From the NCBI GenBank assembly GCA_963781555.1, contig CAWAGB010000006.1, forward strand, positions 372,001 through 436,000: a DNA stretch of 64,000 nucleotides, written 5' to 3'. Position numbers and translations under genes: made by a program. Positions 44,027-54,100 of this stretch are shown here, one piece after another; the stretch's first letter is position 1, and every line of letters begins with the position of its first letter. This DNA comes from JAICQM01 sp963781555. Its GTDB lineage: Bacteria; Chloroflexota; Limnocylindria; QHBO01. The notes under the pieces are model-generated. The model ran no database searches. It worked only from the letters and a program-made list of their open reading frames with translations, and was not told the DNA's origin.

Positions 44027-46123
44027 GTGACCGTCACCGGCACGGCGCCCGCCCTTCGTCCCGAGGACCTCGACGCCCCGATTCGCGCCGTGCTGCCGGA
44101 CCTGGCGCGCAGCGCGGCGGCGCTCAAGCGGCTCGGCATCACCACCCCGCGCGAGGCGATCTTCCACCTCCCGTTCCGCTACGACGACTTCAGTGAGCTG
44201 CGCCACCTCGGCGAGCTGGTGGAGGACGAGAAGCAGTCGGCGGTGGTGCGGGTCGGCACGATCAAGATCGAGAAGGGCTTCGGACGCCGGCCGCAGCGCG
44301 TGATCGCGCAGCTCACCGACGACACCGGCAGCGCGGAGGCCGTCTGGTTCGGGCGCCGCTACGTGGAGCGCCGCCTCGCGACCGGCGACGAGATCATGGT
44401 CAGCGGCAAGGTCACCATGCGCGGCTGGCGACCCCAGTTCACCTCGCCCGAGTTCACGCCGGCGGGAAAGGAGTCGCTGCACACCGCGCGCGTCGTGCCG
44501 GTCTACCCGCTTGCCGCCGGCGTCACCCAGAAGCGTGTCCGCGAGCTGCTGGCGCGCATCCTGGAGCGCGCCCTGCCGGCGCTGCCGGACCCCCTGACCG
44601 ATGCGGAGCGCGACCGCCTGCCGCGCCTCGCCGACGCCCTTGCCACGGTCCACTTCCCCGAAGCGGAGACCGATGTTGCGGCGGCGCTGGACCGTCTCGC
44701 CTTCGATGAGCTGCTCGCTCTCCAGCTGACCCTCGCGCGCGCCCGGCTGGCACGCACCGGGCAGCACGCCCCGCCCATCACGGTGGATGCCACCGAGCTC
44801 GACGCGCTGCTCGCCGCGCTTCCCTTCCAGCTGACCGGCGACCAGCGGCGATCCGTGGAGGAGGTGCTCGCCGACCTGGCCCGCGACCAGCCCATGCGGC
44901 GCCTCCTGCAGGGCGACGTGGGGAGCGGCAAGACCGCGGTGGCGGCGGTGGCGCTCGCCGCGACCGTCCGCGCGGGCTGGCAGGGCGCGCTGATGGCGCC
45001 CACCGAGATCCTCGCCCGCCAGCATCACGCCGGCCTCGCCCCGCTCCTCGACGCGCTCGGCGTGCGGGCCGAGTTCCTCTCGGGCTCGCTCGGGGCCGCG
45101 CGGCGGCGTGACGTGCACGAGAAGCTGGCGACGGGGATGGCCGACGTGGTGATCGGCACCCACGCCGTGATCAGCGAGGGCGTGGCACTGCCGCGGCTGG
45201 GACTGGCGGTGGTGGACGAGCAGCACCGCTTCGGGGTGGCGCAGCGGGCCGCCCTGCAGGCGAAGGCGGGGGAGCGAGACCCGCACGTGCTGGCCCTCAC
45301 CGCGACGCCCATCCCGCGCACCCTGGCGCTCACCTTCTACGGCGACTTGGCGATCAGCAGCATTCGCGAGCTGCCGCCGGGCCGCCAGCCGATTCGCACC
45401 GAGATCCGGGATCGCTCCGCATTGCCGAAGATCCAGGGGTTCCTGGCCGACGAGGCGGCCGAGGGGCGCCAGTCGTTCGTGGTGGTGCCGCTCGTCGCCG
45501 AGTCGGAGGCGCTCCAGGCGGCCTCGGCGGAGGCGGAGGCGGAGCGGCTGAGCGCCGCCCTCCCGGAGCTGCGGATCGGGATCGTCCACGGCCAGCAGAA
45601 GGCCGACCTCAGGGACGCGACCATGACCGCATTCGCCGCCGGGGAGATGGACGTCCTGGTGGCGACCACCGTCATCGAGGTCGGGATCGACATCCCCAAC
45701 GCCAGCGTGATGCTCGTCGAGGACGCGGAGCGCTTCGGGCTGGCACAGCTGCACCAGCTTCGCGGTCGGGTCGGCCGCGGGGTGCATCGGTCCTTCTGCA
45801 TCCTCCTCTCGGACGCGGAGGACGAGCGCAGCCGCGAGCGGCTCGCGGTGCTGCGCGGCTCGCAGGACGGGTTCGTCATCGCCGAGGCCGACCTCGCCCT
45901 GCGCGGCGCCGGCAACCTGCTCGGGACGCGCCAGGCCGGCCTGCCGCCGCTCAAGGTGGCGAGCCTCTTCGAGCCGCGCCACATCCGCCTGGCGTGGGGT
46001 GCCAAGGAGCTCGCCGACCGACTGCTGGCCGATGATCCGACCCTCGAGCGTCGCCCGGCGCTGGCACGGGCGCAGGCCGAGTTCGTCGCCCGTGAGGAGG
46101 GCGACGAGACGGACGCCCACTAG
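44027..46123 (+). CDS. recG: ATP-dependent DNA helicase RecG
   Basis: Remodels stalled forks and Holliday junctions. N-terminal wedge/OB domain (VVRVGTIKIEKGFGRRPQ, AEAVWFGRRYV), then SF2 motifs: LLQGDVGSGKTAVA (Walker A), VVDEQHRFGVAQR (DEQH box), LTATPIPRTLALT, TTVIEVGIDIPNA and HQLRGRVGRG. About 698 residues from GTG 44027. That GTG overlaps the stop of a nine-codon mini-ORF beginning at ATG 44001, itself 6 bases after TAGGAT (43989-43994). An in-frame longer start is unsupported. Confidence 0.94.
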   Translation: MTVTGTAPALRPEDLDAPIRAVLPDLARSAAALKRLGITTPREAIFHLPFRYDDFSELRHLGELVEDEKQSAVVRVGTIKIEKGFGRRPQRVIAQLTDDTGSAEAVWFGRRYVERRLATGDEIMVSGKVTMRGWRPQFTSPEFTPAGKESLHTARVVPVYPLAAGVTQKRVRELLARILERALPALPDPLTDAERDRLPRLADALATVHFPEAETDVAAALDRLAFDELLALQLTLARARLARTGQHAPPITVDATELDALLAALPFQLTGDQRRSVEEVLADLARDQPMRRLLQGDVGSGKTAVAAVALAATVRAGWQGALMAPTEILARQHHAGLAPLLDALGVRAEFLSGSLGAARRRDVHEKLATGMADVVIGTHAVISEGVALPRLGLAVVDEQHRFGVAQRAALQAKAGERDPHVLALTATPIPRTLALTFYGDLAISSIRELPPGRQPIRTEIRDRSALPKIQGFLADEAAEGRQSFVVVPLVAESEALQAASAEAEAERLSAALPELRIGIVHGQQKADLRDATMTAFAAGEMDVLVATTVIEVGIDIPNASVMLVEDAERFGLAQLHQLRGRVGRGVHRSFCILLSDAEDERSRERLAVLRGSQDGFVIAEADLALRGAGNLLGTRQAGLPPLKVASLFEPRHIRLAWGAKELADRLLADDPTLERRPALARAQAEFVAREEGDETDAH

Positions 46124-46127
46124 GCCG

Positions 46128-46682
46128 ATGCGCGTCATTGCCGGCACCGCCCGCGGCGTGCCGCTCGTCGCCCCACGCGACCGCGGTACGCGGCCGATCA
46201 CCGACCGTGTCAAGGAGACCCTGTTCGGCATCCTGGGCACGCGCGTGCTGGACGCGCGCTTCCTCGACCTGTACGCCGGAAGCGGCGCGATCGGCATCGA
46301 GGCACTCTCCCGGGGAGCGGCCCACGCGACGTTCGTGGAGCGCCATCGCGACGCCGTTGCGGCGATCCGCGCCAACCTCGAGAAGACCCGCCTGGGCGGC
46401 GAGGCATCGGTCCATCCGGGGGACGTGGAGCGTTTTCTGGCCGCGCCCCCGGAGATTCCCTACGACCTGGTGGTGCTGGATCCGCCCTACGCCGAGCGTG
46501 CTATCCTCGCGCCGCTCTCGGGGCTCGAGGGCCTGCTGGCGCCAGGCGCCACGGTCGTGGTCAAGCACTTCTGGCGCACCGAGGTGCCGGAGACGCCGCA
46601 GCTGGTGCGGACGCGGGAGCGACGCTTCGGGGAGACGATGCTGACCTTCCTGGAGCAGCCCCAGGCTGAGGAGGCCCAATGA
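46128..46682 (+). CDS. rsmD: 16S rRNA (guanine-N2) methyltransferase RsmD
   Basis: 184 residues. MRVIAGTARG, RPITDRVKETLFGIL, SAM-binding DLYAGSGAIGIEALSRGA and catalytic LVVLDPPYAE. Methylates G966 of 16S rRNA. The rsmD-coaD pair is conserved across bacteria; the stop overlaps the coaD ATG. Confidence 0.95.
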   Translation: MRVIAGTARGVPLVAPRDRGTRPITDRVKETLFGILGTRVLDARFLDLYAGSGAIGIEALSRGAAHATFVERHRDAVAAIRANLEKTRLGGEASVHPGDVERFLAAPPEIPYDLVVLDPPYAERAILAPLSGLEGLLAPGATVVVKHFWRTEVPETPQLVRTRERRFGETMLTFLEQPQAEEAQ

Positions 46683-47167
46683 CCCGAATCGCCGTATTTC
46701 CCGGCTCGTTCGACCCGATGACCAACGCCCACCTGGACGTGGCCAGGCGCGCCGCCACGCTGTTCGACGGGCTCATCGTCGGTGTCCTCAACAACCAGAA
46801 GAAGCAGCCGCTCTTCCCGATCGAGGAGCGCGTGGAGCTCATCCGCGCCTCCGTGTCCGGACTGGGCGACCACGTCTCGGTGACTGCGTTCGACGGTCTG
46901 ACGGTCGAGTTCGCGCGCGGCCACGGCGCCGGGTTCATCGTCCGCGGCCTGCGCGCGGTGAGCGACTTCGAGGCCGAGCTGCAGATGGCGCACACCAATC
47001 GCAAGCTGGCACCCGAGGTGGACACCACCTTCCTGATGAGCGCGCTGGAGTTCGGCTACCTGAGCTCCAGCCTGGCCAAGGAGGTCGCGATGTTCGGCGG
47101 CGACATCGGCGGCATGGTGCCTGAGCCGGTGGCTGATGCGCTGCGCGGTCGCTACCCGGCGCGCTGA
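46679..47167 (+). CDS. coaD: Phosphopantetheine adenylyltransferase
   Basis: Penultimate step of coenzyme A synthesis. 162 residues. FPGSFDPMTNAHLDVARRAA contains the nucleotidyltransferase His (usual TxGH appears as TNAH). VRGLRAVSDFEAELQMAHTN and EFGYLSSSLAKEVAMFGG are typical. A terminator-like hairpin follows. Confidence 0.96.
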   Translation: MTRIAVFPGSFDPMTNAHLDVARRAATLFDGLIVGVLNNQKKQPLFPIEERVELIRASVSGLGDHVSVTAFDGLTVEFARGHGAGFIVRGLRAVSDFEAELQMAHTNRKLAPEVDTTFLMSALEFGYLSSSLAKEVAMFGGDIGGMVPEPVADALRGRYPAR

Positions 47168-47174
47168 GCGGCCT

Positions 47175-47192
47175 CCCGGCACGCACGCCGGG
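47175..47192 (+). terminator. Hairpin after coaD
   Basis: CCCGGC/GCCGGG stem with a 6-base loop, 8 bases after the coaD stop. No T-run follows, so confidence is limited. A new promoter begins immediately downstream. Confidence 0.4.
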
Positions 47193-47194
47193 CG

Positions 47195-47224
47195 TGGACG
47201 CTGCCAGACGGGCGACGGTATGAT
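47195..47224 (+). promoter_or_regulatory. Promoter of the coiled-coil/DUF177/rpmF/plsX unit
   Basis: TGGACG (47195-47200), 18-base spacer, TATGAT (47219-47224). The leader holds a strong Shine-Dalgarno AGGAGG at 47259-47264. Confidence 0.55.
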
Positions 47225-47269
47225 CGGCGCCACAGCCTGACGCGACCGTCCCACGAACAGGAGGCCGAC

Positions 47270-47794
47270 ACGGACATCATCTTTCTCGTCGAGCGCCTCG
47301 AGTCCCTCGTGGCGGCCGGCAAGAAGCTGCCTCTCACCAACAACGTCGTCCTCGACCAGGCCGCCGTGCTGGAGCTGATCGACCAGCTCCGCGTCTCGGT
47401 GCCCGACGAGGTGCGCCAGGCGAAGCGCATCACCGAGGAGGCGACGCGCATCGGTGAGCGGGCGCACGACGAGGCGGACCAGGTGATCGCCCGCGCCCAG
47501 GAGCAGGCGGCGCAGCTCCTCGAGGAGCGCGAGCTGGTGAAGATGGCCCAGCAGCGCGCCACCGAGCTCATCGACCAGGCGCAGGCCGAGGCGGCCGAGA
47601 TCCGGCGCGGCGCCGACGAGTACGCGGCGGGCGTCCTGATCCGGCTCGAGGGCGAATGCATCAAGGCGCTCACCAGCATCAAGCGCGGCCTCGACATGCT
47701 CGACGACCGCTACCGGCCGACAGACGCCACCCGGGACGCCCTGGCGGAGACGTCCAACGAGGTCGAAGGGGCGGGGTCGGGCCACCGGTCATGA
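47270..47794 (+). CDS. Coiled-coil protein of the coaD neighbourhood; probable non-AUG (ACG) start
   Basis: 174 residues, mostly heptad-rich helix (RITEEATRIGERAHDEADQV ... AQEQAAQLLEERELV), resembling DivIVA-like or F0-b-like stalk proteins. Database entries for such proteins are often mislabelled ATP synthase b subunits. The N-terminus DIIFLVERLESLVAAGKK matches what I recall of Chloroflexi relatives that begin MDIL-LVDRLE. The codon in the Met position here is ACG (47270), 5 bases after AGGAGG. GTG 47309 would give a shorter protein without the conserved N-terminus. It overlaps the DUF177 gene (ATGA). Confidence 0.7.
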   Translation, partial: TDIIFLVERLESLVAAGKKLPLTNNVVLDQAAVLELIDQLRVSVPDEVRQAKRITEEATRIGERAHDEADQVIARAQEQAAQLLEERELVKMAQQRATELIDQAQAEAAEIRRGADEYAAGVLIRLEGECIKALTSIKRGLDMLDDRYRPTDATRDALAETSNEVEGAGSGHRS

Positions 47795-48324
47795 CCTCGT
47801 TCAACGTCGCGGGACTCCTCGCGGAGTCGCCGGGCGCGACGCGCGAGGCGCGTCTCCGCGATCACTACGTCACCCTCGGGGCGGACGTGGAGCTCGCCGG
47901 ACCGATGGATGCCGACCTGCGCATCCAGCGCACCAACCGCGGCATCCTGCTGCGCGGCTCGGCGCGCGCCCCGCTGCTGCGCACCTGCGCGCGATGCCTG
48001 GACACGTACGTGGAGGACGTCGAGGTCAGTCTCGATGAGGAATACCTGCCGACGATCGACCCCGCCGCCGGCACGGTCGTCGAGCCACCGCCGGGCGAGG
48101 AGCCGACCTCGTTCATTGACGGCCACCACGAGATCGACCTGCGGCCGTTGCTGCACGATGAGCTGGCCCTGACCGAGCCGATGCACCCGCTCTGCCGTCC
48201 CGACTGCCCCGGCCTGTGCAGCGTGTGCGGGCGCTCCCTGGCCGGCGGCGCCCACGATCACGGCGACGAGGAGCTGGACCCCCGGCTCGCGGCGCTGGCG
48301 CAGCTCCTGGAGCGCGAGCAGTAG
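47791..48324 (+). CDS. DUF177 / YceD family protein
   Basis: 177 residues. The family's Cys-rich core is present: LRTCARCLDTYVEDVEV, then CRPDCPGLCSVCGRSLAGG near the C-terminus, likely binding zinc. YceD-type proteins are linked to 23S rRNA accumulation and are almost always encoded before rpmF, as here. ATG overlaps the upstream stop. Confidence 0.9.
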   Translation: MTSFNVAGLLAESPGATREARLRDHYVTLGADVELAGPMDADLRIQRTNRGILLRGSARAPLLRTCARCLDTYVEDVEVSLDEEYLPTIDPAAGTVVEPPPGEEPTSFIDGHHEIDLRPLLHDELALTEPMHPLCRPDCPGLCSVCGRSLAGGAHDHGDEELDPRLAALAQLLEREQ

Positions 48325-48368
48325 GCCGTTCCCCGATGCTCGGGTGGCGGCCGCGGCCGACGCACGGC

Positions 48369-48374
48369 TATACT
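48369..48374 (+). promoter_or_regulatory. Putative -10 before rpmF
   Basis: TATACT preceded by GC, 43 bases before the rpmF GTG. The intervening leader contains GGAAGATCAGGAG as a Shine-Dalgarno. No strong -35. Confidence 0.4.
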
Positions 48375-48417
48375 GCGGCGTTCCCCAGTCACCTCTCCGG
48401 AAGATCAGGAGTCACGC

Positions 48418-48621
48418 GTGGGCGTTCCCAAGCGCAAAGTATCCAAGGCCCGCCAGGGCGAGCGCCGCGCTCATCTGGCCATCAGCGCACCGGCCCTCGT
48501 GGAGTGTGATCACTGCCACGAGCTGAAGCGGGCGCATCATGTCTGTCCTACCTGCGGCTACTACGACGGCCGCGAGGCGATGCCCATCGAACAGGCGTCG
48601 CCGGCAGAGGGGCAGCGCTAG
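48418..48621 (+). CDS. rpmF: 50S ribosomal protein L32
   Basis: 67 residues: MGVPKRKVSKARQGERRAH, then the zinc-type CDHCHELKRAHHVCPTCGYY with two CxxC pairs. GTG start. Standard DUF177-rpmF-plsX order. Confidence 0.96.
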   Translation: MGVPKRKVSKARQGERRAHLAISAPALVECDHCHELKRAHHVCPTCGYYDGREAMPIEQASPAEGQR

Positions 48622-48654
48622 CCACACCATGAAGCACGGCGGGCGTTGAGCGCC

Positions 48655-49702
48655 ATGCGCATCGCGGTCGACGCGATGGGTGGCGACCACGCACCGCGTG
48701 AGATCGTCCGAGGGGCGATCGACTACGCCGCCGCGAACGCCGACGAGGTGATCCTCGTTGGTGACGTGCCCCGTCTCGAGCGCGAGATCGCGGAGTACGG
48801 CCGCGGCCGTCCCGCCAGCGTCAGCTTCGTCGACGCGCCCGACGTGATCGAGATGGGCGAGCATCCCGCCGCCGCCCTGCGCGCCAAGCGTCGCGCGTCG
48901 ATCCGCGGTCGCCACCGACCTGGTGCGCGATGGCAAGGCTGACGCCGTCGTCAGTGCCGGCTCGACCGGCGCCACCATGGCCGCGGCCGTCTTCCGCCTC
49001 GGGCGCATCGAGGGCATCGATCGCCCGGCACTGCCGGCCCACATGGTCACCGCCACCGGCCCGATCATGATCCTCGACGTTGGTGCCAACGTCGACAGCA
49101 GCGCGACCAACCTGGTGCAGTTCGCGGCCATGGGCGCGATCTTCGCCGAGCGCGTGCTGCACGTGACGAATCCGCGTATCGGCCTCCTCAACATCGGCGA
49201 GGAGGTGGAGAAGGGTGACATTTTGGCGCGCGCCGCGCACGAGCGCCTGGCGTCGGCGGACCTCAACTTCGTCGGCAACGTCGAAGCCCACGAGATGATC
49301 GCGCACCGCGCCGACGTGGTGGTCTGCGACGGCTTCGTCGGCAACGTGGTGATCAAGCTCTTCGAGGGGCTGACCAGCTACATCTTCCGCTCCCTGCGAG
49401 CCGACCTGCAGCAGGGGCCGGTCGCGCCGCTGGCGCTGCTGGCGCTCAAGCCTGGCTTCGACCGCATCCGGCAGCGGTTCGACTACGAGCGCTACGGCGG
49501 TGCTCCGCTGCTCGGGGTGCGCGGGGTGAGCATCGTGACCCACGGGCGCGCCAAGGCCCGGATGATGGAGCACGCCATCCGCGTCGCGTCGGAGGCCGCC
49601 TCGGCGCGCATCCCCGACGTCATCGCCGAGTGGACGCGAGCGCATCCTGCCCTGCGGGTGGTCCCGGACGATGCGGCGCCAGCAGCGGGCGCGGAGCTGT
49701 GA
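48655..49702 (+). CDS. plsX: Phosphate acyltransferase PlsX (frameshifted)
   Basis: Makes acyl-phosphate from acyl-ACP for phospholipid synthesis. MRIAVDAMGGDHAPREIV, SAGSTGATMAAAVF, DVGANVDSS, NIGEEVEKGD and VCDGFVGNVVIK are present. One extra base near 48895-48905 breaks the frame before AVATDLVRDGKADAVVSAG; merged length about 348. ATG 48655 is preferred to TTG 48646 because homologues begin with the RIAVDAMGG strand. Confidence 0.93.
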
Positions 49703-50154
49703 CCGATACGGCGAGCACGCCGCGCGCAAGCGTGGACCGACCCGGCATGCGCGCCCGACGGCTTGCCCTGATGGCGCTGTTCGAATCAGAATTCGGTGCG
49801 TCCACGGCGGATGGCGCACTGGCGCGCATCGGTGAGGAACGCGGGGTTCCGGCGGCCGTGGCCGAGCACGCGGAGCGGATCGTGCGCGGCGTGCTCGCCG
49901 AGCGTGGGGCCCTCGACGTGGAGCTTGCTCGCCTGGCGCCGGCGATTCCCATCAGCGAGCTCGGAAAAGTCGAGCGCGCGATCCTCCGGAGCGCACTTTG
50001 GGAGGTGCTATACTCCGCCGCGACCCCGGTCGGGGAGACCATCAACGATGCGGTTTCCCTTGCCCGGATCTATGCCGGAGACGCAGCTCGACGACTCGTG
50101 AACGGTGTCCTGGGCAGCGTCTCGAGATCATCGGGTGCAGGAGATAACGCGTGA
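49699..50154 (+). CDS. nusB: Transcription antitermination factor NusB
   Basis: All-helical 151-residue protein used in rRNA antitermination. RARRLALMALFESEFG, IPISELGKVERAILRSALWEVLY and INDAVSLARIYAGDAARRLVNGVLG fit NusB. GTG start overlaps the plsX stop and the stop overlaps the acpP GTG. Confidence 0.92.
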   Translation: MTDTASTPRASVDRPGMRARRLALMALFESEFGASTADGALARIGEERGVPAAVAEHAERIVRGVLAERGALDVELARLAPAIPISELGKVERAILRSALWEVLYSAATPVGETINDAVSLARIYAGDAARRLVNGVLGSVSRSSGAGDNA

Positions 50155-50393
50155 CCGACGGAACCACTTTCGAACGACTCAAGAAGATCATCGTCGAACA
50201 GCTCGGCGTCGACGAGGAAGAGGTCACCCTACAGGCCTCGTTCGTCGAAGACCTCAATGCCGATTCGCTCGACCTGGTCGAGCTCATCATGAGCCTCGAG
50301 GAGGAGTTCGGGATGGAGATCTCGGACGAGGACGCCGAGAAGATCCAGAAGGTCTCCGACGCGGTCGAGTTCATCGAGGAGCACCAGGCGTAG
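50151..50393 (+). CDS. acpP: Acyl carrier protein
   Basis: 80 residues. The phosphopantetheine attachment Ser39 sits in DLNADSLDLVELIMSLEEEFG, followed by ISDEDAEKI. Serves PlsX and fatty acid synthesis. GTG start overlapping the nusB stop. Confidence 0.97.
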   Translation: MTDGTTFERLKKIIVEQLGVDEEEVTLQASFVEDLNADSLDLVELIMSLEEEFGMEISDEDAEKIQKVSDAVEFIEEHQA

Positions 50394-50406
50394 CGCCGGA
50401 GGCGCG

Positions 50407-51123
50407 ATGGCCACCAACCCGCCACCGAGCTTCGACCAGCTCGGCGCGCAGCTCGGGATCGAACTGACCGATCCGGAGGCCATCCGCCAGGCGTTCGTCC
50501 ACAGCTCGTACTACAACGAGAACCCCACCAGTGCCGCGGGGCACAACGAGCGCCTCGAGTTTCTCGGGGACGCCGTGGTGGGGCTCGTGGTCTCCCGCCT
50601 CCTGTATGAGCGCTACCCGGACGAGGACGAGGGCTTCCTGACCGCGCGTCGCGCGGCGCTCGTCAACCGCGACGCACTCGCGGGCCTCGCGCTGCAGCTC
50701 GGCCTCCACGAGTTCCTGCTGCTCGGCCGCGGGGAGGCGGACGCCGGCGGCGCGACCCGCCCCAGCCTGCTGGCCGGCACGTTCGAGGCCCTGGCCGGCG
50801 CCGTCTTCTTGGCAGAGGGCCTGGATACGACACGCACCTGGCTGCGAGCCCTCTTCGGGGAGCGTCTCGACCTTCGCGGCGACGAGGACGCGCCTCCCAA
50901 GTCGGCGAAGAGCCGGCTCCAGGAGTGGAGCCAGCGCCATCGCCACACGCGGCCGCACTACCAGCTCCTGGCCACCGCCGGCCCGGCGCACGACCAGCTC
51001 TTCACCGTCGCCGCCGTCCTCGCCGGCGAGCAGCTCGCGGTAGGGGAGGGCTCCAGCCGCCAGCGCGCCGAGGAGCATGCCGCCGAGGCCGCCCTGCTCC
51101 TGCTCGACTTCGACGCCCCATGA
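50407..51123 (+). CDS. rnc: Ribonuclease III
   Basis: 238 residues. Catalytic signature HNERLEFLGDAVVGLVVS with metal Asp/Glu, EALAGAVFLAEG (second acidic cluster) and a C-terminal double-strand RNA binding domain (SRLQEWSQRHRHTRPHYQ ... GEGSSRQRAEEHAAEAALLLL). Matures rRNA and cuts duplex RNA. ATGA overlap with smc. Confidence 0.96.
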   Translation: MATNPPPSFDQLGAQLGIELTDPEAIRQAFVHSSYYNENPTSAAGHNERLEFLGDAVVGLVVSRLLYERYPDEDEGFLTARRAALVNRDALAGLALQLGLHEFLLLGRGEADAGGATRPSLLAGTFEALAGAVFLAEGLDTTRTWLRALFGERLDLRGDEDAPPKSAKSRLQEWSQRHRHTRPHYQLLATAGPAHDQLFTVAAVLAGEQLAVGEGSSRQRAEEHAAEAALLLLDFDAP

Positions 51124-54100
51124 GTCGCCTCAAGGAGCTGCGCCTCCACGGCTTCAAGTCGTTCGCGGATCCGACGCGCTTCGTGTTCGAGCCCGGTGTC
51201 AATGCCGTCATCGGCCCCAACGGCTCGGGGAAGAGCAACATGGCCGACGCCGTGCGCTGGGTCCTGGGCGAGCAGTCCAACCGCTACCTGCGCACGCGGC
51301 GCGCCGAGGACGTGATCTTCGCCGGCTCGCAGGCTCGCAAGCCGCAGGGCATGGCCGAGGCGGTCCTGACCCTGGACAACGCCGACGGGAGCCTGCCGGT
51401 CGAGTTCGGCGAGGTGTCGATCGGGCGACGCGCGTATCGGTCCGGCGAGAGCGAGTACCTCATCAACGGCGCGCGGGCGCGGCTGCGCGACATCGTCGAC
51501 CTGCTCGGCGAGGGCCAGCTGGGCGCCAACGCGCTGGTCGTGGTTGGGCAGGGAACGGTGGATGCGGCCCTCTCGCTGCGGCCGGAGGAGCGGAGACAGC
51601 TCTTCGAGGACGCCGCCGGTGTCAAGTCCCTGCAGGTCCGCAAGAACGAGGCGCTGAGCCGCCTCGCCCGATCCCGGGACAACCTGGTGCGCGTCGCCGA
51701 CCTGGTCGGCGAGCTGAAGCCGCAGGTGCGCCGCCTGTCCCTCCAGGCGCAGCATCAGCAGGAGCACGCCTCGCTCGGGACGCGGGCGCGGGCCACGATC
51801 ATCGAGCTCCACCGCCGGCGGGAGACGACACTGCGCTCGGTCCTGGGGGAGGCCCGACGGGCTGCGGCCGCTGCCGAGGCGTCGCTGGAGGCGCACCGTG
51901 CCAGCCTGGCGGCCGGGCGCGCCGAGGTGGAACGCGCCGAGACCAGCTACTGGGAGGCGGAGGCCGAGGCGCGCGCCGCCGGTGAGCGTCGCTCGACGAC
52001 CCGCGAGGCGCTCGTGCGCGCCGAAGGACGGCTCGAATCGCTGGTCGCCCGCGCGCGTGAGCTTGAGGAGGCCACGCGACGCGACGAGGCAGCCATGGTG
52101 GAGGCGCGCGCTGCGCTCGCCCACCTGACCGATGTCAGCGGCCTCGAGGCGGAGATCACACCGGCGATCGAGGCGTCACGGAAGGCCGAAGAGGGCTGGC
52201 GCGCCGCGATTTCGGCCCTTGCTGCCGCAGACGCCAGCCTGCTCGAGGCCGAGGAGCGGCTGTCGGCCGCCCGCGCCGCGGATGCCGACCGGCTGGCCGC
52301 CCGTGCCCGGGCAACGGAGCGCCAGGCGGCAGCCGCGGAGCGGGTCGGTCGCCTCGAGGCGGATCACGCGACCGCTGAGGCCGCGCTTCGCGAAGCACGC
52401 ACGCTGCTGAAGCCTGCAGCGGAGCTCACCACCACCCGGATCGCCGCAGCAGAGCGAGCGCGCACCGCACTGCAACAGGCGGAGCGCGACGCGGAGGACG
52501 CAGTTCGTGCCGCCGACGAAGCCCTCGGCCGCGCCAGCGAGGTCGAGCGACGAACGCGAACCCTGGAAGCGGAGCTGACCGCCCTCGAGGAGCGGGCGGC
52601 ACACGGCGAGCGACTGGCCCAGCGCCTCGTGGCAGCCGGCTGGACGGCACTCCTCGATGCGGTCGAACCACCGCAGGCCGCCTGGGCCGCGATCGAGGCA
52701 ATCGTGGGAGGCCCGCTCGACGAGGCGCTGCTCTGGGATGGGACCGATCCCTCCACGAGCACGATGGGCACCGCTGGCGTCGCGCGCCTTCTCGCCACCG
52801 GCGCACCGAATGAGGCGGAGCGGGAGGCGGCGCTGACCGCCGTGGGCGGTGACCGCACCCTGGCGGAGCTGCTGGGCGACGCGAACTTGCCACTGGCATT
52901 GCGGCGGGTCGCCGTCGCGCCGGACCTGGCACATCTCCTGGACGGATGGCGCCGGCTGCCGGCGGGCTGGGTGGCGGTGACCGAGGCCGGCGACGTCGCG
53001 GACGGCCGCGGCGTGGTGACGGTCCGCGGGCGCGACGACGCCCACGCCGGAGAGGCGGCACGCCTGCACGCGCGACGCCGCCAGCTCGTCACCGAGCTTG
53101 GCACCCTGCGGGCCGCCCGCGACGGCGCACGCTCCACGGCGGTCGAGGCCGAGGCGCAGCGAGACGCACGACGGGAGGCGCGCCTGCAGCTGCGCGACGC
53201 GGCGGAGCGCGCCGAGCGCGCACAGCGCGAGGCGGCTACGGCGCATGCCACCGTGGCGGCGCGCGAGGAGCGCGCGCGCGCCGAAGCGGAACGTCTGGCA
53301 GCTGCACTCGACGAGGCGCGCGCGCAGGTGACCATCAACGAAGCTGAGCGGGCCCAGGCATCGCCGGCCGACGCCGGCATCGAGGCCCTCGTCGCGGCGG
53401 CCGAGCGAGCACGCGCGGCACGCGATGACGCGGCGGCGGCACGTGACACCGCCCGCGATGCGTGGCAGACCGCGCGCGGAGCGGCCGAGGCGGCCGAGGC
53501 ACGGAGCGCCGGCAGCCGCGGCGCACGCTCGCTGGCCGAGGCCCGCATCGCGAACCTGGAGACCACCCTGCCGGCCCAGCGCACGGCGCTGGCAGCCATC
53601 GTGGGCGAGCGGGCTGCCGCGCAGGCGGCGCTCGATGAGGCGCGCGCCGCGGACGCCACGAGCCAGGCCGCACACCAGGCTGCCGAGGAGGCGCGCGAGG
53701 CGCGGCGGCGCGAGCTGCTCGAGCTGGAGCGGGGGAGGGGAGGGGCGGCAGTCCGTCTCGCCGAGCTGGAGCGGAGGGCGCAGACGACGGCCATCGACGC
53801 ATCGCGGGCCGAGGACGCGCTCGCCGCTGCGGGACGCGAGCGTGAGCTCGCGCTCGAGGCGATCGCGGACGCGCCGGACGAGCCGCCGGCCGATGCGGCC
53901 ACCGAGCCGGCCACCACGGTCGACCTCACCGCGTTCGACGACGCCGAGCTCGACGCCGAGCTGCGTCGCGTGCGGCGCACGCTGGGCCAGATCGGATCGG
54001 TCAACCCGTTCGCCATCGAAGAGCATCGCGAGCTCGCCGAGCGGCTGGAGGGGCTCACCTCGCAGGAGACGGACCTGACCCAGGCGATCGGCTCGACCGA

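Noticed and set aside
46700..46760. CoaD TNAH instead of TNGH as a loss of function
   Set aside because: The catalytic His is present, and the Gly to Ala change next to it is tolerated in this nucleotidyltransferase motif as far as I know.
50009..50014. TATACT inside nusB as a promoter for acpP
   Set aside because: It encodes part of the conserved WEVLYSA segment of NusB, and no -35 is present at the right distance. acpP overlaps nusB and needs no separate promoter.
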